Assembly (NCBI GenBank): GCA_951804985.1
Contig: OX638131.1
Location: 39,498,044 to 39,562,043 of the forward strand
DNA length: 64,000 nt
Direction: 5' to 3'
Source: Dryomyza anilis
Lineage: Eukaryota; Arthropoda; Insecta; Diptera; Dryomyzidae
The first letter of the stretch is position 1; every line of letters begins with the position of its first letter. The notes below the pieces were generated by a model. The model saw only the letters and a list, made by a program, of their open reading frames with translations. It was not told the DNA's origin and did no database searches. Below are positions 22,761-34,425 of the stretch, one piece after another. A program made the translations under genes and the position numbers.

Positions 22761-24384
22761 AGGTTCCATTTTTGTGAATTTTTCGGTTCAAATATAAAGT
22801 AAAGTCAAATAACACTTATTATCGTACCTGCATTTTGAATAATGATGATTACGATTTGTTTTTAATACATTCTATGCCATTATATAAGGCTTAGCAAAGG
22901 CGTTTGAACTATATACTCAATATTTCATGTAAAAATTACCACATAATTTTGTTATTTCATATAGTGACTACTTTAATTATTTTTAACTCCTTTTGTAGTA
23001 ATTTTAGACAATCTATGAATATTGAAATGAGTAAAGAAATTCTCCAACTTTTAAAAGAAAATATAAATATTAATTTTATTCTGTACTACCAATGTATTTT
23101 CCAGCACTGACAACAAAAATGATTCCATACGTGTTATTTCCCTGTTGTCGAATACCGAAAATTGGTAAACCAAACTGCTTGTTTCTTAACCAATCAAAAT
23201 AATTTCTAGGACATCTTACCAAATATTTGTTCGTAATTTTTATTTCGTAAAATCCATACGAACAACTCGTAGAATACACAAATTGTTTTTTCCAAAATAT
23301 TTTTTACGAATGATTCGTATATATTACGAACTAATATTCGTAAAAATAAAATAACAAGAAAGTTACAAATATTTCGTTTCAATTACGAAACTTTCGTTAT
23401 ATTAAGGGGATTCATATCAGCACTGTAAAAAAATAAAATTACGTGTAACTAGACATGAACGCAGTTTTATCTGGCTTCGCGTAAACTATTTTATTAAATG
23501 TTCAGATCATTTCACAACACAATATAATGAAAACCCATTTGTCACAAAACATAATTTTATTGACAACTAACGAAAAGATAGAATAAAACATTCATGAAAT
23601 TTTATTTACGTTATTTTCACATAAAAATCGACAAATAAATTTACGAGTTGAGCATAAAATATTCTCATACAATTTTAGCGTAAATTTCTACTATTTACGG
23701 GATTTCCACAAATTACGAGGTTTACGCGCTTGATTTGAATCCCCTTATTATTTTTTATTACATTTTTTACGAATAATATTACGTAAAACTTTACCTTTTA
23801 GGAATAAAGTAATTTATTCCTAAAGTGGTAAATGGTCTTTGGTAAATTTTGAGGTTATATGTAGAGTTTTACAAAACATTCATGTTTTTTACGAATAATT
23901 AGTAAAAACATTAATACGTTTGCGTCAAATAGCAACTTGGATCTCCATTTTATTTTAATTAAAGCGTTCGCAAGCAGATAAAATAAATAGTGATAAAATT
24001 TGTTATGTGTATGGTTCTGTCTGTGTTAAAATTGCTAAAATATGACAACAGTATATTCGTAAAAGTACGATATTTTCGTAAAAGTATGAATATATTCGTT
24101 AAAGTATGAATATATTCGTTAAAGTATAAATTTATTAGTAAAAAAGTACTAATGTACGAATACTTTCGTAAAATATACGAATATACTCGTCAAATACTTC
24201 TGCAATTAATTGTTCAAATGTGGTCACACTGTTATTATTGTCATTTCACTTAAAGGACAATTTACGAAAAAAAAATTGATAACAAATTGAACTAAGGGAT
24301 TTTTATACATTTTTCGTCTCATGTTTGATATGTTTGGTTAATGAATAACCCTTTCTATTTTGGGTTTCTTCACAACCAGTCTGC
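22761..24384. other. AT-rich stretch with TTCGTAAAA-type repeats (23240-24200)
   Basis: Between 23240 and 24200 the motif TTCGTAAAAGTA or TACGAATA and its inverse recur many times. The densest part, 24050-24190, has TATTCGTTAAAGTATGAA in near-perfect tandem copies. No coding frame or known family. Confidence 0.5.
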
Positions 24385-24552
24385 TATTGATTTAATAGTA
24401 TACAAAAAATAAATCTTTTCATATAAACTTAATGGCAATGTCATGGTATTTTCTAGTATTTAATAGTATTTTCCGATTATAATAATAATTTTTCCTATTG
24501 ACTATTTTTAATAGTAAAAAACTATTATTTATATAGTATTTTTTTCTGGGTG
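24385..24552 (+). mobile_element. Family (a) MITE, 5'-truncated
   Basis: Starts inside the element at TATTGATTTAATAGTATAC and ends TTTTTTTCTGGGTG, followed by TA. The 5' terminus and first ~50 bp are missing. Confidence 0.85.
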
Positions 24553-24555
24553 TAC

Positions 24556-24636
24556 GAAAACGTAATATAGATCGTATGAATTCCTCGACTTCGCGAAACA
24601 GTCACGAAGCGATATCGAATCAAACGGCATACTGGG
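24556..24636 (-). repeat. CCCAGT-family terminal fragment
   Basis: Ends GATATCGAATCAAACGGCATACTGGG in family order, with CGTATGAATTCCTCGAC upstream as in the nested copy at 6144-6500. Only one terminus is present. Confidence 0.65.
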
Positions 24637-24683
24637 TCTTTTATGTATTGGTTACGATTCCCGTTTTATAACGAAACATACTA

Positions 24684-24894
24684 CACCCAGAAAAAAATTC
24701 CCTCAAATCCCATTAAAATTGGTCAATAGGACAATTATTGATTTAATAGTATACAAAAAATAAAAATGTTCATATAAACTCAATGGCAATGTCATGGTAT
24801 TTTCTAGTATTTAATGGTATTTTCCGATTAAAATAATAATTTATCCTATTGAATATTAAAAAACTATTATTTATATAGTATTTATTTCTGGGTG
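24684..24894 (+). mobile_element. Family (a) MITE, complete
   Basis: CACCCAGAAAAAAATTCCCT at the left and TTTATTTCTGGGTG at the right, with TA on both sides. It lies only 130 bp from the truncated copy at 24385, in the same orientation. Confidence 0.88.
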
Positions 24895-24906
24895 TAGGTT
24901 CCATTT

Positions 24907-25300
24907 CCCAGTATGCCGTTTCGATATCGTTACGAGATAAATGCGAGTAGAGGGACAAATCACACGATATCGGATCCGATCTCGTAACAATATCGAGCGT
25001 CAAATTGGACCTACATGGTAGGTAGATATCGAAACGTTCTGACGGAATTTTCTCGATACGAGAAATGCTTCGAAATCGGAACGATATCGAAGATAAAAAT
25101 GATAAAAGTTCGAGATTGCTGCGAAAAATATTGCGATATCGATTTGATAAATGTTTAATTATCGTCTCTTGTCAAAGTATTTGAATGTACGAACATTTTT
25201 AAAAATTAGAATCGAGAGATTAACGAGATCGAACTTTTTTATCGAAGTTATTCGAGAAAGCATCGAGGCATCGAAGGTCTCCGAGTCATGGCAGACTGGG
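24907..25300 (+). mobile_element. CCCAGT-family element, complete reference copy
   Basis: CCCAGTATGCCGTTTCG at the left and CATGGCAGACTGGG at the right; the first ~11 bp are inverted repeats. The interior is rich in GATATCG and ATATCG motifs and includes GGACCTACATGGTAGGTAG, a short palindromic block. 394 bp, no transposase. Confidence 0.9.
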
Positions 25301-25606
25301 TTGTTTCAATATCTTTATGAGATCAGTGCGAGGAGTTTCTTGTACCAAAATCGAGCATAAAATTGAACCTACATTGTAGGGTATGGGTTCTCGTTACGAC
25401 AAATTTTATGAAATCGAACCATTATCATATATGAAAATAATTAAAATTCGAGATTGCAACAAAAAATATTGTAAATGTGGAAATATCATATTTTGTCATA
25501 AATTTAAATTTACGATAAATTTTTAAAATTAGAAGGAGTAAAGCTACGAGTTCTAACATTTGTATCAAAGTTAGTTTGAGAAAGCTTCGAGACATGACAG
25601 ACTGGG
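25301..25606 (+). mobile_element. CCCAGT-family element, diverged tandem neighbour
   Basis: Starts directly after the previous copy and follows the same block order: TTATGAGATCAGTGCGAG, AATTGAACCTACATTGTAGG, TTCGAGATTGCAACAAAA. It ends GACATGACAGACTGGG. It lacks its own CCCAGT start, so the pair may share a terminus or derive from a tandem duplication. Confidence 0.8.
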
Positions 25607-27103
25607 AAGTTACGCTTGAGATTTTGAGATTTATATCGCCAAATGGTTTACAAATTTTCAGAATGAAATAACTCTAAACTGAATAAAATAACATTCAAAA
25701 TATTTAATTTAAAGTTTGTACAAACATTTTTTTGATTCATTTCATTGGCGTTATTTTTTTATAATTTCATTTGGGGTTTATTTCATATTACGGATAGCTC
25801 ATTTTCCATTTTGGCCATATTGTCTGGTAACTACAAACCTAACGCTTAACAACTTGGACAATTAGCTGTTTTTTGTTATTCCAGCGGTGGCTTAGTTTCT
25901 ATAGTTTGTGGGTCTGTCCGTCTGTCTATCACTCTGTCTATCCGTCCGTCCGTCTCTCTATCCGTCTGTCGGTCTGTCCGTCGCTGTCTGTGTGGAGTAA
26001 ATATGGATTTCCCTGCATTTCCACTTTTGCATTAAAATCAGATTTTTGATGACTCGTCGAAAGTAAGCTGAACGAAATTGTTTCCACTTATGCCACGGGT
26101 TGCGACTGTTGGTAATTCTGTCGTTTATGTTGTTTATGTTGCTGTATTTTGTTATTTTAGCGGAAATTTTCAAAGCCATGACAACCGACCAACAGGGAGA
26201 CATACAGATGGACGGACGGACGGATGAACATATTGCTGACATGCTAACAGCAGCAACAACAACAACAACGCATTTTGACTTTATCTGTTGGCGCAGTTTT
26301 TCATGTGGAGAAATGTAAACAAAAATTGACATTTCTCAATGTTTTACATTTGGCAGTATTTACGGAAATTTAAATATTTCCCACATAAAATCAATAAAAA
26401 AAATATATAAAAAGAAAACATTTCAAGCCAAAAAGTCCATAAATGTATTTTTATTAATTTGCATGAATTTCATCAAGGCGCAAATAAACATGCATCGAGT
26501 AAAACATAAAATATTCGCGAGTTTAGATTTATTCAAAGCATTTTGACACAAACCTTAAATATTATACAAAATATAGAAAAAATAATATAAATTGATATTT
26601 GCATTTAATACCATTCATTGATTGGCACTACGTTAAAACGCCAAACAAAATAAATAAAAACAAAATATTAAAAAAGAAAAAAATAAATCCCAATATTTAG
26701 GCGTTAATCATTGAAATATAAAATGATTTTTATAGGTTTTTTTTTTCATTTTTAACAACGTTTATATTTATATTAGGAAATATGCATGTTTTGCCATTAC
26801 TTCGTTCCATTTTTAAATTCACAATTAAGTGATTATTTAATTTAATTTGACGAAAAACTTGTTTGGTATAAACAACGTTATTTACCTGCAAAAGAAATCC
26901 ACAAACAAAGTTCTTTTGTCTAATTGTTCGTTTGTGAGTAACGTTTTATTCTTTGCGTGTAACGATAAACAAGAAAATGATTTGTGGATCTCCAGAGCAA
27001 GTCCAAACTAAAAATTTAAATTACTATACATCTGTATAAAGTGTCGTACTTCAATTAAGATATTTTTAAAAATTAAAAACATGATCGTCCCTATTATTTT
27101 GGA
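25607..27103. other. Low-copy stretch with GTCTGTCC microsatellite (25911-25985)
   Basis: A degenerate (GTCTGTCC/GTCTATCC) run at 25911-25985 faces an inverted GATGGACGGACGGACGG run at 26208-26225. The rest is AT-rich without recognisable coding content. The 124- and 72-codon frames that cross these runs on opposite strands are by-products of the simple repeats. Confidence 0.45.
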
Positions 27104-27345
27104 CACCACTACACGCTGCAAAAAAAGAGCTCTCCCAAACATGATTTTGCAGGCATTGCATATACCTTCGGAGCTTTATGAAAACAAAAGTGTTATTGCA
27201 TTGCCAAACAATATTATAAAAACAACCAAACATATTTTTGTTTTCGTTCAAACATGTTTATGTTTAGAATATATATTTTGGTGTTCTTGCAAACATATAT
27301 TTGTTTGAATGTGAAAAACATTTTATTTACATGTAAAGATATTGA
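27104..27345 (+). repeat. Dispersed element, copy 2 of the 4545-5033 repeat
   Basis: ACACGCTGCAAAAAA, CTCCCAAACATGATTTTGCA, CGGAGCTTTATG and ATTTACATGTAAAGAT match the reverse complement of 4545-5033. The ATATCGTCGTTG element present in copy 1 is absent here, so this copy approximates an unoccupied site. Confidence 0.7.
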
Positions 27346-28067
27346 TGTTTTTTAAATTCGTTGTCACCCACGAATAACCAATATAACCATATATATTTCA
27401 AAGAACCTTTTTTTTGACGTTGGCTGTGTTAAATAGCAAAAATTCCAAACATACATATAGTAATTTCTGATGAAATATATCTGTTTCTACGGAAACATAT
27501 ATATATAATGAATTCATATAAATCTGCGTTTAAAGCAATGTTTGTTTAAATATCGTGTAATAATATTTCAATCTGAACAAAGTTATTATACAATTCAATT
27601 ATAATGTAATTAGATTTTACTCCTAATATTTATATGGTGATTTCGAACTACGTTATAATTACATTCAAACATATTCAATCAAATCTTTTATATCTACGTA
27701 TATATAAAATACTTTAGGTACCAATAATCCGAAAAGTATTCAATATATGTAGTTATAAAATTTAAAACAAATTCTTAGAATTCACTTTAAAATATGTGTT
27801 CCAAAAATTTTCATTATATTCCGAATTTTTCATTATGGGCATTTTAGTTTTAAAATTGTGTATACTACTACTTATCCCATTTGTTTCAATAATAACAATA
27901 ATATAGACACCAAGATGGTATTAGGATATTCCATAGTTGGGCCCTGTAATGTGATTTTACTTATTCTAAAATGTGGCTAAAAGGACCATATATTTTTGAT
28001 TGCAATTTTCTTAAAAGCGTATCGTAAGCGTTAACGAACAATCATGAATTTAACAGATGATGATGTA
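27346..28067. other. AT-rich stretch, nothing recognised
   Basis: No coding signal or window repeat was recognised. Confidence 0.45.
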
Positions 28068-28487
28068 TGCAGAGAAAAAAAAATGTACATCATATTGATG
28101 AATTCCGTTCTTCAAACCACGATTCATTGTATTGAAGAACCACTCATAATATCAATGACTAACAACATCAATGTTAGAATGCGATCATTAATAAGATCAT
28201 TAATAATATGATGAATATGGTAACTGTCAAAAAAGTGTTCTTCAATATGATGAACTGTATGTGAAGAATACGTTTCATCATATTATCATATTAATGAACA
28301 AAAAACATAAAATACAACATATTTTACTTTATATTGAAGAACGCTGTTCATCAAACCAAATTTCAATCAAAATATTTATTTTTTGTAAATTTTTTGCCGT
28401 ACTTCTCAGTTCTTAATTAGTTTTTAATGTTATTTCTTATATAATACTTCCTCGACATGCATAAATAACTAAAAATTTTTATAATAT

Positions 28488-29191
28488 TGTTACGAAAATT
28501 CAGTCTACGGAAACTGTCGTACAAGTTCGAATCTCTGGATTATGTATAAAATAAAAACATTCTTATGTTTGGTTTAAATTATAACAAATTACTTTATTAA
28601 TTCACATTAATAAACAACTTTACTAATAACAAATTCTAACAACTGCTGCATGTCCACATTTAAACTTGACATTGTTCTCGACGTACTCGACCACTTTCCA
28701 ATCACTACTGAAGTGCTGGGCCTCAGATGCGGTGCCCTTATATACTGCATGCAACAGTTCGACACGTTTCGACAAGCTTCGACATATTTCGAGAATCTTC
28801 TACTCGTTTCGTGAATGACGCATGCTATGGTTCGCATTTATGTGTTTTTATCTTCTATCTCTCTTTTTTTTTTTTTTTGGAATATCTACTAAGATCCACA
28901 GCAATCAGACAGACTATATCCATTGTACTGTGAAATCTATTTCCTACAATTTTGTGGTTAATATCACCACGAGCGCCCATGCCCAAGCCGGGATTCGAAC
29001 CCGAGACGTTCAGAATGCAAGTCCAGCGCGCTACCTCTGGACTGCTGAGGCCGGCTTCTATCTCTTTCTCGCACATTGCCTCAGTGCGCTGAATGATCTT
29101 TCATCTCTTTCAAACATATTGCTTAATGCGCTGAATTGTCTTCCGTCTCTTTTACTCTTGCACAGTGGAGCAAATTACCTTTTTTATAACA
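28488..29191 (+). mobile_element. Solo LTR, TGTTA...TAACA, ATAT target duplication
   Basis: Begins TGTTACGAAAATTC and ends TTTTTTATAACA, so the ends form the TG...CA inverted pair TGTTA/TAACA. ATAT flanks it at 28484-28487 and 29192-29195. Paralogous family (c) copies lack this block and read straight through at the same point, giving an empty site. A TATATA box near 28740 suggests plus orientation. A 4-bp duplication fits a Ty3/gypsy-type LTR. No internal gene remains, so it arose by LTR-LTR recombination. About 500 bp without the SINE inside. Confidence 0.85.
28863..29054 (-). mobile_element. tRNA-derived SINE, family 2, inside the LTR
   Basis: On the minus strand it opens with a tRNA-like head (GCCGGCCTCAGCAGTCCAG...). 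A perfect B box, GGTTCGAATCC, lies at 28991-29001; the body is short and ends in poly(A), seen as a T-run at 28864-28878. The direct repeat CTTCTATCTCT flanks it at 28852-28862 and 29055-29065. Its sequence is unrelated to SINE family 1. It is a young insertion within the solo LTR. Confidence 0.9.
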
Positions 29192-29746
29192 ATATATTTA
29201 TTTATAATTACAACTTTTTATTAAAAAAAAATAATATTATATTATATTTATAAAAAAATTTTTTTTTTGATAATTAAAAAAAAAAAATCGTAAACAAAAT
29301 TTTTTCGAATATGTATTTTTTGGACAATTTTTTATTTCGAAAACAATTTTTGCTCGGATATTTTTTTTTTGAAAAAAAAAATGTTTTCTGTTATAAAATT
29401 GTTAATTGTTAATTGTTAAATAAAATTTTTACAACACTTTTTTTTCAAATTATTTTCTAAACGAATCTTTTTTTTTGAAAAATTCGTAAAAAAACAATAT
29501 TCATCTTATTGAATATTATATTCATAAATATTATAAACAAATTCATAAATATTATGAACAAATTCATAAATATTATGAATAAATTCATAAATATGACGAT
29601 TCAAATTCATTGTATTGAATATTTGGTTCTTAACTATGAAGTTCGATAGTGTGATTCATCCATATGTCATTTAATAAACGGTGGTATCAATATGATGAAT
29701 CTGGTAGTTGGTAGAAAAATTCATAACATTTATGAATAAATTCATC

Positions 29747-29997
29747 ATATCGTCGTTGTAGAACTAAAAGTCACCAAATACATTTTGATGAAAATCTTAA
29801 ATTTCAACTTTGTTGGTAATTATTACAAAAAGTAATTGATACATTTTTAAGGTTGCAATACCAATTAATAGATCCACATTTGGTACAAATATTGAGCTCA
29901 TCGATTAGAAATTGAAAGATTTATAAAGATTTTTGTAAATGAACAATTGGCATTTCGAAAATGTAGTTGGTGACATTTTGTTCTATAACGACGATAT
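29747..29997. mobile_element. ATATCGTCGTTGTAGAAC-TIR element, complete
   Basis: Left end ATATCGTCGTTGTAGAACTA and right end TTCTATAACGACGATAT are inverted repeats, extending to about 31 bp with three mismatches (through GTCACCAA). 251 bp. It abuts the right end of the family (c) copy. Relatives: 4621-4841 and partials near 37075-37160 and 49050. Confidence 0.87.
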
Positions 29998-31169
29998 TAT
30001 TGTTTTTTTTTGTGTGGAATGTTAAAAAGAATACTTTTTAACGGTGAATTCTTAAAAAATTAAAGTATTCGTGAAGATTTAATGAAATATTACATGGAGC
30101 CAATATACATCTTTTATTATGAATTCATTTTATTTTTAATTTTTTTGAGAACAACTTGTTTTTTTTTTATTTATTAGTTATATAATACAATGTACTAATA
30201 GTTTAGTGAATCATTTTTTAATATTTCGTAACTCAATCAAAATTTTTGGGTAGGCTTAAGTCAGTATTGAAAAATAAAACAAATCTGACAAAGATATATC
30301 AAATGACATTTTTTTGTTCGTATTACCAAAATCTTACTTTACAATTTCACAAAGTTTAATATCCGCATCCCACAGACGATAAACTACTGTGTGTTTGTCA
30401 AAAAAAGCCCAAAATTTGGCTGAAAAATGACAGAAATTTTATTCGCAGTTTATTTTATTAATTTGTATTTTGACTTATTTTATTATTTCATTGGATATTA
30501 ATTTATTTGTTTTATTTTGTGCGTTGTGGTTTTTATGTTTTTTAAAGACTATTTCATGTTTGTGGTATATATTCCATTGAGTATTAGTTATTATATGATA
30601 CTCAATGATTAAATGATTTTTTTGTTTTATTCCACCTTTTTATATTTATTTTGCAATATGATGAAATAATTTTCGCATATTTCATATCGTACTTCGCACA
30701 GAAGTGGCACACAATTTTTGAAAGAAGACGGAAAAAAGTACTTGACGAAACCATTACAAATATTAGCACAACAATAAAAGTCAACACTATGACTAAAAAG
30801 GGTACAAATAATTTAAATAGCAGAAATATGAATACTTACTGCAATATTAAAAGTAAAATAACACTGTGCGACAGAAGGAAAACAATAATATGAGGTAGGT
30901 TAATGTAGAAAATATGCAGTATTGGAGATTAAAAATGGTAAAGTGTATGCGAAGTACAAAAAATTGACAATCGAACAAATAAAAATACGCCCTATGACAT
31001 CGATAAATAAACACTAAAGCAATACTAAAAATACAAAAAAATTTAGACAATATTCTGGACTTTGAGGATTTGACGCGTTTAACATCTAATTTAGCTGATA
31101 AATATTGTAATTAAAAAATAGAAAATGCAAAGATTTAGAATACGAATCTGTTTCTAACTTAATTCACAA
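29998..31169. other. AT-rich stretch, nothing recognised
   Basis: No known repeat. Short frames at 30602-30893 are open on both strands and carry no recognisable domain. Confidence 0.45.
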
Positions 31170-31634
31170 CACATAAAAAAATAATCGACGTAAATATAGC
31201 AACCGATATTAATTGCATTCATTAATCAATGTTTTAGCAATTATATTTGCTAAAATTGCGTCGACTAATTAATTTGCTGCATTGACATTTGTACGTCTTA
31301 TTGTACGATTAATGAATGCAATTAATATCGGTTGCTATCTTAACGTCGATTGTTTTTTTCTCATATTAGCAAACGGAATTGCTGAGTTAACGAAGTTAAG
31401 CAAATGTTTTCATTAAATTAGTGAATTTCATTGCTGCATTGATTAATGAATGCAACTAATATCGGTTGCTATATATACGTCGATTGTTTTTTTTTCTCAT
31501 ATTAGCAAACGGAATTGCTGAGTTAACGAAGTATAGCTAATATTTTCATTAAATTAGTGAATTTCATTGCTGCATTGATTAATGAATGCAATTAATATCG
31601 GTTGCTATATTTACGTCGATTATTTTTTTCTGTG
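31170..31634. mobile_element. Family (b) foldback element with rearranged, duplicated arm
   Basis: Starts CACATAAAAAAATAATCGAC and ends GTCGATTATTTTTTTCTGTG. Instead of one left and one right arm it holds the right-arm block (TTAGCAAACGGAATTGCTGA ... ACGTCGATTGTTTTTTTC) twice at a period of about 136 bp. This suggests internal duplication or gene conversion within the palindrome. Confidence 0.82.
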
Positions 31635-33514
31635 CATGTGTAAAATGGTAATTTTTAAAATATATACATTCCTCTTTTAGTAATAATAAGGATATAATAA
31701 TTTGAATTAATTATACATACATCTATGCGCAATTATTAACTACCATAAAATTAAACAATACACCTCTCATATGGATTTTCCAACATAATTATCTAAATGT
31801 TTGATACAATACGAAACAGCGTAAATAACAAGCATCAATAACAATAAATACGACAATGAAAATCAATGGGCTACACATACCAAACCGGTGATTAATACGA
31901 AAGAAGATGACTCAGTTGAAACTGATGAGAAAAAAAAAATATCCAATAATATCACAGGCCTTTCAATGATACTACATGGTACCACTGACACTATCCGATA
32001 TATGCATATGGCAGACGCTACACGAGACACGTCGTATTTCTCACAGGTTAACAGACTAGCAGAGTTGAGCTCTAGCATTAAACAAAAACAATGTTGAACT
32101 TAAAAAAAAAAAACATCTTAATAATCGACATTTAATTTATTCAGATCCAACAACCAAACAAATGCGATTAAAAACTCAATTTATCAAATATCGTATATGG
32201 GGTAGAGCACAGGTCAAATGAAGATTTTTGGCTTTTGAAAGGCGGCAGCGCAAGATATTCAAGTTTAAGTTGAACAACTAAATAGATAAAATAAATTGTA
32301 AAATTTCGATTAAAGTATATTTAAAAAAATAGAGTTATTAAAGAGGCATATTTCAAGAAAATCGGTTAATAGCTGGTACTAATATATATTAATTCAGGTT
32401 CAAACAGACAAAAGATGAAATTTCCTAAAATTGTCTGGTATAAGGAGGGTTTATTTCTTGCAAACACTCAAATAAATGGAAGTTTTAGGGGAAGAATATA
32501 ACATCTTATCAAATTTTGAAGTCTGAAGTCCGACATATTTTTGGTACGTTCAGAAAATATGAAGTTTTTGATACAATCTTACTGAAGTTTAAACGAAAAC
32601 AGGACTGATACTTCGTCTGCTTTAAAACTTTTGAATAAAATATTTTAGAATTACATTGATTTCGTCAAAAGAAACTAGGGGAGATAACTTTTTAACAGGT
32701 TCGACTGCCTCAAAGAATCATTCCCATTACCGTTTTCATTTAAACTTCAGTAAGGTTCAGTACTTTGTCACATTTTCAAATTAAACTTAGTTTAAACTAG
32801 ATTTAAATTCGTCTACAATGAATATTTCACACATATTTCATAAATTATATTCACTAAACATAGCTTATCTTTCTGACTGCAAAATTTAAAGACGACTGGT
32901 TTTGATTAGTAAATATATACGTTTTAAAAATGTTTAAAGTTTTAAACTAAGTTTAAATTTGCACTGTAAAACTTGAAATAAGTTTTGTTAGATATATAAT
33001 TTCAAAACAAATTGGATTTTAAATTACAAAAAAAAAAAAACGAATTCAATTACGTCAAGTCAAGCAACTCTAAACTTAATTTTTGACAAAGTCAATGCAT
33101 TTTAATAACATTTATTGAAGGATTTTTAGCAATCAAACCTGGAGTTTGTATCAAATTAAATTTGTATCTTCACTAAAAAATGGCAAGAATCTGTTTCTAC
33201 AATTCCAAAATATTTTATAAACTGCTATACGCTTCCAAAAAACTTCCATGTATCTGGTTTTGCCTAAAACTTGAACTAAAAATACCAGAAAATTACAAAA
33301 AGAAACCCTCTCGCCAACACATCTGGTTACTGAAATCTTTTGTTTACCTTGCAATTTCAATGTAAATGGAAATGGTCAAACATCCTAATAAATTTCCAGA
33401 TATTTGAATCTAAACTCGACTGAGTTAACTGAATATGTCTTTAAAATTCGTCAATATTTAATAACTTACGATAAACTTCCTATAAATTTCCATTTATCTT
33501 AATTTCCAAAACAT
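31635..33514. other. AT-rich stretch with two inverted-repeat pairs
   Basis: CTTACTGAAGTTTAAACGAA (from 32578) pairs with its inverse ending at 32754, with one mismatch over 23 bp. TAAACTTAGTTTAAAC (32783) pairs with an inverse near 32940. These may mark an unclassified small element around 32570-32990. No gene was recognised in the interval. Confidence 0.4.
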
Positions 33515-34425
33515 ATCGTCACTTTCATGCCAAAGGGGCGCTTTTTTTTACATTTTTGAATGTAGTTTATCCTCAAGTATGCTGTGCCAAAATCGTGTGT
33601 GGTTTTTTGATATTTCTAGCCACAAAAGACAAAACCAAAAGGGCGAATTCGAATAACTGAAAATGTTGTCATGCCAAAAGGGCGAATCTTTTCGTTTTTT
33701 TGTCATAATTTTTTATTCGTATAACATAAAATAGTTGTGTGAACGTATTAATTGTTTGTTTTTGAAGCACCTATCGATTGACATCATTAATTTAAAATAT
33801 TTTTTTTTGATTTTTTATCATTTGTCTGAAAAATGTTTGTCACACTTTTTTAAAGTAATAATACCAATCGATAGGTGCTTTGAAAACAAACATGTAATGC
33901 CTTTACACCACTATTTTATCTTGCACCAATAAAAAGTTATAGCAAAAAAAGCGTAGAAATTTCAAAAACTGAAAATCTTGACATGCCAAAAGGGCGAATC
34001 TTTCCGTTATTCTGCTATAACTTTTTATTTGCGCAAGATAAACTAGTGATGTAAAGGCATTAATTGTTTATATTTAAAGCACCTATCGATTGACATCATT
34101 AATTTAAAATTATTTTTTTTTGATTTTTTATGATTTGCCTGAAAAATTTTTCGTACATTTTTTTAAAGTTATGATACCAATCGATAGGTGCTTCGAAAAC
34201 AAACAATTAATGTCTTCACACCAATATTTTATCTTGCACCAATAAACAGTTATAGCAAAAAAAATGAAAAAAATTGAAAAATCGAAATTCTTGGCATGCC
34301 AAAAGGGCGAATCTTTCCGTTGGCTATAACTCTTTATTTGCGCAAGATAAACTAGTGATGTAAAGGCATTAATTGTTTGTTTTTAAAGTTCCTATCGATT
34401 GGCATCATTATTTAAAATATTTTGC
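33515..34425 (+). repeat. 312-bp tandem array, palindromic units
   Basis: CATGCCAAAAGGGCGAATC starts units at 33670, 33982 and 34295 (periods 312 and 313); the third unit is incomplete. Each full unit holds CACCTATCGATTG and later its inverse CAATCGATAGGTG, so it can fold into a long hairpin. A single related unit with the same leader (TTTTTGAATGTAGTTT) lies at 53788-54055. Confidence 0.88.

Larger units (their letters stand above)
28068..29746 (+). mobile_element. Family (c) element, split by a solo LTR
   Basis: The left end CAGAGAAAAAAAAATGTACA runs into CATCATATTGATGAATTC and GTTCTTCAA motifs. The right end is GGTAGTTGGTAGAAAAATTC...AAATTCATCATAT. Between them lies the family core of A/T runs (29215-29490). 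A 704-bp LTR (28488-29191) interrupts the left half; without it the sequence aligns with the copies at 47186, 50257 and, inverted, 63130. Confidence 0.85.

Noticed and set aside
28980..29054. Apparent functional tRNA gene, minus strand
   Set aside because: The acceptor ends do not pair well, and it heads a short poly(A)-tailed repeat with flanking duplication.
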